From Lutibacter sp. (GTDB taxonomy: Bacteria; Bacteroidota; Bacteroidia; Flavobacteriales; Flavobacteriaceae), in assembly GCA_030748365.1 (NCBI GenBank), contig JASMME010000087.1, forward strand, positions 1 through 6,173: a DNA stretch of 6,173 nt, read 5' to 3'. The position numbers and the translations under genes are program-made. Below, one piece after another: positions 4,707 to 6,173 of this stretch. The notes beneath the pieces are model-generated. The model saw only the letters and a list, made by a program, of their open reading frames with translations, was not told the origin of the DNA and made no database searches. Within the stretch, counting starts at the first letter, position 1. Each line of letters starts with the position of its first letter.

Positions 4707-6173
4707 ATGAAGCGGTATCTCCTTCTGATCCTGGCACTAAGCTCCTTAGCCACAGCACAACAAAAAGATCTTTTACTGGCTGATATATGGAACGGCAGTT
4801 TCAGCCCCGCCCAAATGCATTCGCTGCGCTCTATGCAAAGTGATCATTATACCGTACTCCAGTACAACCGGCTTTTTGGGAGTACAGCCATTGACAAATA
4901 CCACTACGGAACCCTGGAAAAGGTAGCCACCCTTGTAGACAGCAAAGACCTGGCAGGGATTGACCATATTGAAAGCTATGCCTTTAACCACAACGAAACC
5001 AAGCTACTGTTGGGCACAGCAATCAGCCCTATTTACCGCCGTTCTACTACCGGGATTTATTTTGTATATGACCTCGAAACCAAGACCTGTGAAAAAGTGG
5101 ATTCAGCCCCTATCCAAGAGCCTAGCTTTTCTCCAAACAGCCAACAGGTTGCCTATGTAAAAGACAACAACCTCTATATCAAAAACCTCTCAAATAACCA
5201 CAGCATTCCCGTGACCCGTGATGGGCAGAAGAACCGGGTGATCAATGGTATTTGTGACTGGGTATACGAAGAAGAGTTCGCCTTTGTCAAAGCCTATGAA
5301 TGGAGTCCGGACGGTGCGCACCTGGCCTTTTTGCGCTTTGACGAAACAGAGGTGCCGAGTTTCTCTATGCAAGTAACCGGAACGGAACTTTACCCCCGCC
5401 AGCAAGTATTTAAATACCCCAAGGCCGGCGAAAAAAATGCAGTGGTCAGCCTACACAGCTACGCGCTAAAATCTCAAAAAACAAAGGCCATTGACCTGGG
5501 CGACTATGCATACATTCCCCGAATCAAATGGACCCGCGACACAGACCTGCTGGCAGCCATCACCCTCAACCGACACCAAAACGAACTGAACCTCTATTTT
5601 GCAGATATACGTACAGCCACTGTAAAAAAGGTTTTGCAAGAAACCGACCCGGCCTATATAGAAATTCATGACCACCTCCATTTCCTGGAAGACAACAGCT
5701 TTGTCTGGAGCAGCGAACAAGGAGGATTCCGGCACCTGTATCACTACAATGGCCAGGGGACACTTCGCCAGCAGATTACCTCCGGAAACTGGGAGGTCAC
5801 TGACTTTTACGGAATGGACGAAACCCGCAATACACTATACTATCAATCTGTAGAAGACGGTGCTATCAACCGGACAATCTATTCCATCAGGCTCAACGGA
5901 AAAAAGAAAAGACGGCTGAGCAGCCCCAGCGGCACCCATGAGGCTTCCTTTAGTAAAAACTTTCACTATTTTATCGATGCGTACTCAGACGCCAATACCC
6001 CGCCGACCTATACCCTATTTAACGGAGAGGGAAAGGCTTTAAAAGAAATACTAAACAACCAGGCATTGCTCGATAAACTAGCACCTTACGGACTGGCAAA
6101 AAAAGAATTCTTCCAACTGGAAACCGAACACGGAACCTTCAATGCCTGGCTACTAAAACCGGCTGATTTCGAT
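4707..6173 (+). CDS. Secreted DPP IV-like S9 family peptidase (partial, 3' end outside window)
   Basis: From ATG 4707 the frame stays open for 489 codons to the window edge; relatives are about 700-750 residues, so roughly a third is missing. MKRYLLLILALSSLATAQQ is a signal peptide with probable cleavage after ATA (residue 17), placing the enzyme in the periplasm or on the cell surface. The visible part is the beta-propeller domain. DWVYEEEF at 184-191 is the S9B double-glutamate motif that holds the free N-terminus of the substrate (Glu205/Glu206 in human DPP IV), and WSPDG with LAFLRFDE follows it as in that family. SEQGGFRHLYHYN is another propeller signature. The catalytic Ser, Asp and His lie beyond the window, so activity cannot be judged. 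It probably removes N-terminal dipeptides, with preference for Xaa-Pro or Xaa-Ala, for peptide nutrition. It is transcribed away from the reductase operon, and its codon use matches that core region. Confidence 0.9.
   Translation, partial: MKRYLLLILALSSLATAQQKDLLLADIWNGSFSPAQMHSLRSMQSDHYTVLQYNRLFGSTAIDKYHYGTLEKVATLVDSKDLAGIDHIESYAFNHNETKLLLGTAISPIYRRSTTGIYFVYDLETKTCEKVDSAPIQEPSFSPNSQQVAYVKDNNLYIKNLSNNHSIPVTRDGQKNRVINGICDWVYEEEFAFVKAYEWSPDGAHLAFLRFDETEVPSFSMQVTGTELYPRQQVFKYPKAGEKNAVVSLHSYALKSQKTKAIDLGDYAYIPRIKWTRDTDLLAAITLNRHQNELNLYFADIRTATVKKVLQETDPAYIEIHDHLHFLEDNSFVWSSEQGGFRHLYHYNGQGTLRQQITSGNWEVTDFYGMDETRNTLYYQSVEDGAINRTIYSIRLNGKKKRRLSSPSGTHEASFSKNFHYFIDAYSDANTPPTYTLFNGEGKALKEILNNQALLDKLAPYGLAKKEFFQLETEHGTFNAWLLKPADFD

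Noticed and set aside
4773..4991. Minus-strand 72-residue frame opposite the start of the S9 peptidase
   Set aside because: It is antisense to the signal-peptide and propeller coding region, with no motif or start signals.
1..6173. CRISPR arrays, tRNA or rRNA genes, insertion-sequence transposases
   Set aside because: No spaced direct repeats, cloverleaf-like segments, conserved rRNA stretches or transposase motifs were seen on either strand.

Overview
The window reads as Bacteroidota, most likely a marine-type flavobacterium (Flavobacteriia) with moderate G+C. The evidence is a class II HMG-CoA reductase next to a GYDIA-type GHMP kinase, a DPP IV-like S9 peptidase reading away from them, weak Shine-Dalgarno sequences, a TAnnTTTG-type promoter element, and a fragment of the BT4734/VirE N-terminal domain found in Bacteroidota mobile elements. 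No search was possible, so the taxon is an inference.

Left part (1 to about 1080) is very AT-rich accessory DNA. It opens with the truncated tail of a BT4734/VirE_N-type mobile-element protein (2-166). A tight plus-strand cluster follows: a secreted thioredoxin-like protein with a CGYC motif (279-746), a 31-residue Gly/Ala-rich peptide frame overlapping its end (733-828), and a 58-residue two-helix membrane protein (838-1014). A 25-bp palindrome with a 3-base loop (1026-1078) closes the cluster and probably terminates transcription from both sides.

Middle part (1143-4557, minus strand) is a three-gene operon of clearly higher G+C. In order of transcription it encodes class II HMG-CoA reductase, a GYDIA-family GHMP kinase and a YhiN/HI0933-type flavoprotein. 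The junctions are TGATG and TTGA, so translation is probably coupled throughout. The first gene makes mevalonate for isoprenoid synthesis and the second probably phosphorylates a mevalonate-pathway intermediate. The flavoprotein's substrate is unknown. A good match to the Bacteroidota -7 element (4583-4590) lies just upstream of the reductase.

Right part (4707-6173, plus strand, running off the window) is a divergently transcribed, exported DPP IV-like peptidase. It has a signal peptide and the DWVYEEEF substrate-anchoring motif. The catalytic alpha/beta-hydrolase domain lies beyond the window.

The right two thirds are ordinary core-genome content. The novelty, if any, lies in the AT-rich cassette: a secreted thiol-disulfide protein, a tiny Gly-rich peptide and a tiny membrane protein packed as one unit between a mobile-element scar and a long palindrome.
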